DNA of 64,000 bases from NCBI RefSeq assembly GCF_008831285.2, contig NC_045143.1, positions 9,927,503 through 9,991,502 of the forward strand, in the 5' to 3' direction. Origin of the DNA: Nymphaea colorata (lineage: Eukaryota > Streptophyta > Magnoliopsida > Nymphaeales > Nymphaeaceae). The position numbers were made by a program, and so were the translations under genes. Positions 62,501 through 64,000 of this stretch are shown here, one piece after another (the first letter of the stretch is position 1; every line of letters starts with the position of its first letter). The notes beneath the pieces were generated by a model. The model did no database searches. It was not told the origin of the DNA and saw only the letters and a list, made by a program, of their open reading frames with translations.

Positions 62501-62724
62501 AAGAAAAATAAAACGGTTCACAAAGATGTGGGAAAAATTAAAATACCGCAATCATCGTCGTCATCTGTGTCCCAATACGGCGGAGAGGTAGACGGGGTCC
62601 CGTTCTCCACCTGCTCACACGATCTCCATTCCGAGAGGGAGTCACCAGACGGGCATCTCTGGCCGCCTGAGATCATATCCGAAGATCTCCCTCCTCCATT
62701 CTCCTCGCTAACAGACCCAGCCAT
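43350..62724 (-). CDS. TRAF1A: TRAF/MATH-domain protein of the MUSE13/14 (TRAF1a/b) type
   Basis: Homologues in Arabidopsis are redundant MATH-domain adaptors that help the SCF-CPR1 ubiquitin ligase control NLR immune-receptor levels and also act in autophagy control. Twelve minus-strand exons, all GT-AG with continuous phase: 62547-62724, 60693-60804, 60489-60577, 60328-60396, 60092-60221, 57096-57254, 56597-56948, 55875-55987, 46863-47013, 45507-45970, 45206-45407 and 43350-44858. The product is 1175 codons, family-like. The start MAGSVSEENGG and the stretch ENGTPSTSPPYWDTDDDDD match the family N-terminus. The MATH domain spans about residues 68-195 (FTWKIENFSQ, NAFEVGGYKWYILVYPQG, LFLCVANHD, FWKKEHDWGWKKF, LVIKAQVQVI). 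Next comes RPFRCLDCQYRRELVRVYL, then a long helical part. A basic coiled coil lies at about 401-470 (KRQEELIREEEAAWQ, EKRAKKKQAKQKR). The C-terminal half is Ser/Thr-rich and disordered, with DSSPVNWDTDASE and a conserved-looking tail GLNGYVAFKPPSGR. Confidence 0.93.
47490..47693 (+). mobile_element. Solo LTR-like segment with primer-binding site
   Basis: 204 bp, from tgttgagattata to gatttagca, with TG/CA ends and a TATA-like word (gtatatattg) inside. It is followed at once by tggtatcaaat. The first eight bases, TGGTATCA, match the complement of the initiator-tRNA(Met) 3' end that copia elements use as primer-binding site. No second LTR was found, so it is a solo or truncated element in plus orientation. 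Confidence 0.5.
47735..48625. repeat. Left arm of the large inverted repeat
   Basis: When reversed, this segment aligns by eye with 50447-51290 over essentially its full length. Shared landmarks are gcactaggc near the inner end, agctatatatagttgctaa, gttgaatgacatcac, ggcgtggttctccagctt, attcccaatgattcac, ggtttaaggactttc and, at the outer end, tgtgttcatctttt. The arms are clearly diverged, with many substitutions and small gaps. Confidence 0.8.
48626..50446. other. GC-richer loop between the inverted-repeat arms
   Basis: About 1.8 kb with higher GC than the surroundings and many short open frames in several overlapping phases (for example 49371-49688 and 49790-50218, plus strand). None shows a transposase, gag or reverse-transcriptase motif that I recognise. 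It is probably the non-coding interior of a mobile element. Confidence 0.4.
50447..51290. repeat. Right arm of the large inverted repeat
   Basis: Inverted, diverged copy of 47735-48625. Near its inner end it carries a TATA-like tatatatag (about 50533-50541). The equivalent TATA in the left arm faces the other way, so both would drive transcription outward. Confidence 0.8.
51291..52949. other. Repeat-like part of intron 8
   Basis: No exon was found. 51660-51850 is a C-rich stretch with many 'tgtgtc/catgtc' words and a run of C near 51757. About 52639-52735 resembles the left half of the MITE in the GIF intron (gtcacatgggtgcgggg and later ggggtacggcgagggtac). A GA-rich microsatellite follows at about 52753-52795. 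Confidence 0.45.
52950..55190 (+). pseudogene. Decayed copia retrotransposon (gag to integrase)
   Basis: Fragments in plus orientation and correct order. 53580-53690 reads, with interruptions, GRGVTSF.GGRDQTRGGLGG and NIPIPNMPPNF, a gag Gly-rich tail. 53866-54081 reads GKSNTIVGDRFSHS, HIGNATIPLSNSS and LTNTLHAPNIK, the segment between protease and GAG-pre-integrase. 54390-54660 carries integrase-like pieces (WYFMKHKAEVFELFHNFQ, FPQNYGIYHYIF and, in another frame, AISMIYDSNIPTNLW). 54780-54860 resembles the YALFxxxPDYSxFRxFGC-type segment. 54920-55045 reads YYCYEPFSEKIKTSRIVAYDE, the post-integrase stretch. Multiple stops and shifts disrupt it. No reverse transcriptase or LTRs were found. Confidence 0.7.
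55193..55384 (+). repeat. 96-bp tandem duplication
   Basis: Two nearly identical units, 55193-55288 and 55289-55384, each starting cactacttacagcaaacca and ending cctaatcaga, with only a few differences. The unit length is a multiple of three (32 codons) and lies at the end of the decayed copia coding remnant. The high identity shows the duplication is recent relative to the element's decay. Confidence 0.9.
59503..59534. repeat. (TA)n(CA)n compound microsatellite
   Basis: A TA tract followed by a short CA run, inside intron 5 of the TRAF/MATH gene. Confidence 0.9.
60805..62546 (-). other. Intron 1 of the TRAF/MATH gene
   Basis: About 1.74 kb between exon 1 (donor GTATTTTAAT) and exon 2 (acceptor TTTAG). 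AT-rich, with no further exon or element recognised. Confidence 0.8.
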
Positions 62725-63200
62725 TGCTCTCCACCTCAAAAACCCCTCTACCTTCACCTCCAAAACGCAAAACATCCAGAACACTAACATCAGAATCCTC
62801 ATTTCTCGACGACCCAATTCCAGAAATCCCAAAAATCATACACCCAGCCAAGAAACCAATTTTCCCATCAAGAATTCAAGCGACCCAATAAATTAGACCA
62901 CAGAAAAAACCAGAAAACCTGAAATTTGACCCCGAAGAAACAGATTAATGAAGAAGAGAAGGATGAATTGGATGAGCCACATACCTAGTAGAAGATACAA
63001 CAGCCGCCTCGCCGTTATATTTTTTGTCTTCTCTCGTTGGCAGCGAGAGAGAAATGGAAGGACGGGAGAGCAAAGCAAATACAGATGTGGAGAACGAGGC
63101 TTCGCCCTCTCCTCCCCCTCTCTCTCTGTTTTCCTTGTCTCTTCCCTTTTTCTTCCTCTCTCTCTCTAAAAAATTGGAAAGAAAAAAAAAAAAAAACTGC
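62725..63200 (-). promoter_or_regulatory. Leader and GA-rich upstream region of the TRAF/MATH gene
   Basis: On the coding strand this carries GA-dinucleotide blocks at about 63105-63170 (CT on the plus strand), like other BPC/GAGA-type plant leaders. A possible 5' untranslated intron begins at CTACTAG|GTATGT (about 62987) and could end at AAATTTCAG (about 62917). In-frame ATG codons lie upstream of the chosen start. Confidence 0.4.
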
Positions 63201-63332
63201 ATCAAATTTAAGGCTAATGTACATATGGCACGGTGCCAAGAGTCCCCATGATCGATTTTTTCAAAAAAATAAACTATTCCAATAATAATAACAGAAAAAA
63301 GGTTTACCAACTTATAAATATATACACATGTA

Positions 63333-63378
<46 letters not shown>

Positions 63379-64000
63379 TATAATTTTCTATAGTATAATA
63401 ATGTGTCATTTAGGAAGAGCTGACGTCAAAAGACGTTTGACTTGTCATATCAGGCATATGTAAAAGGTTTTTTACGGTTGGGTCCCACTCTGAAGTTATC
63501 GACGAACTTAAATTTCAGACTAGTGTTTTTGTTGTAACGAGGGCATCGGACCTGGATCAGATCCAATATGGCGATCGAATGCCTTGAATAAACTTATTGA
63601 GATATTTTGCAGAGGGACTTGATGAGCCAATTCAACTAGATCTCATTAACTTAGACTCCTATAGTATAATAGTATGGATCCTGTCTGGCCCGGTTACTGA
63701 TCCAAAATGTAGGCAGTTGCTCAACATGTAAAGAAAGGACCTGATTTTGTAAGGAAATAGAGAATGTGATGCACAATAGAATACGAATTCAATGTACATT
63801 GGATCTCGGGGTGACTGTTCAGTTTATTTGGAATTCAGACTGATGTTTTGGATCTTGTATTGTTGTTTTCTTCTGTTGGACCCTAATATTGTATCCAAAA
63901 TATTAAATTAAGATCTATATTGGTGCAACTAGATCCAAGTAGGTTCAGAGTACCACTCTTGCTATGCTTCAACTTATGCATTTGACACTCGCAGCCTCTA
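63201..64000. other. Upstream spacer with (AT)n tract
   Basis: Contains a (TA)n microsatellite at 63333-63373 and otherwise AT-rich DNA. No exon was recognised, and the open frames here mostly run through simple repeats. Confidence 0.5.

Noticed and set aside
62945-63409. 154-codon minus-strand frame upstream of the TRAF gene
   Set aside because: It runs through an (AT)n tract and GA-rich leader and has no family match. The family start lies downstream at 62724.
1-64000. CRISPR arrays, tRNA and rRNA genes
   Set aside because: No regularly spaced repeats and no complete tRNA cloverleaf or rRNA segment were seen. The box A/B pairs found belong to SINE-like elements. A dedicated tRNA and small-RNA scan was not possible here.

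Overview
The window is nuclear DNA of a flowering plant. The evidence is long GT-AG introns, three recognisable angiosperm genes with plant-type exon structures (GIF1/AN3, cytosolic ribosomal protein P1, a TRAF/MATH protein of the MUSE13/14 type), Ty1/copia and LINE remnants, tRNA-derived SINEs and hAT-like MITEs, and many (AT)n microsatellites. I cannot name the species. No bacterial, organellar or viral genome segment was recognised. All gene models were built by eye, by joining exons at GT/AG sites and checking that the reading phase carries through.

Layout. 0-2 kb: repeat remnants, including two diverged copies of what looks like a polypurine-tract/LTR junction. 2.0-2.45 kb (+): a small intronless gene for a putative secreted peptide with a TATA box. 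2.5-11.4 kb: gene-poor and AT-rich, with several (AT)n tracts, a candidate SINE (6.33-6.61 kb) and a MITE (6.79-7.19 kb). 11.4-12.0 kb (-): a broken kelch-type gene. 13.2-19.99 kb (-): a complete four-exon GIF1/AN3 transcriptional coactivator (237 codons) with a 400-bp MITE in its first intron. 20-31.4 kb: a long gene-free, AT-rich stretch with one well-supported tRNA-SINE (13-bp target duplication) and a second copy of the 6.8-kb MITE. 31.64-34.57 kb (+): a complete four-exon RPP1 gene (113 codons) with TATA box and telo-boxes. 35.4-36.0 kb (-): a LINE reverse-transcriptase relic. 37.33-41.0 kb (-): a copia element with both LTRs but no primer-binding site or gag, and with a damaged pol. 43.35-62.72 kb (-): a twelve-exon TRAF/MATH gene (1175 codons) spread over about 19.4 kb. 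Its eighth intron, 8.86 kb long, holds a solo LTR, an inverted-repeat structure with arms of about 0.85 kb, a half MITE and a second decayed copia element. 63-64 kb: the presumed promoter of that gene, with GA/CT and AT repeats.

The three identified genes are unrelated housekeeping or regulatory genes (growth coactivator, translation, immune-receptor turnover) and do not form a functional cluster. The most unusual feature is the large inverted repeat inside the TRAF/MATH intron, which would fold into a long hairpin in the pre-mRNA. I did not find evidence for a wholly new biological system.
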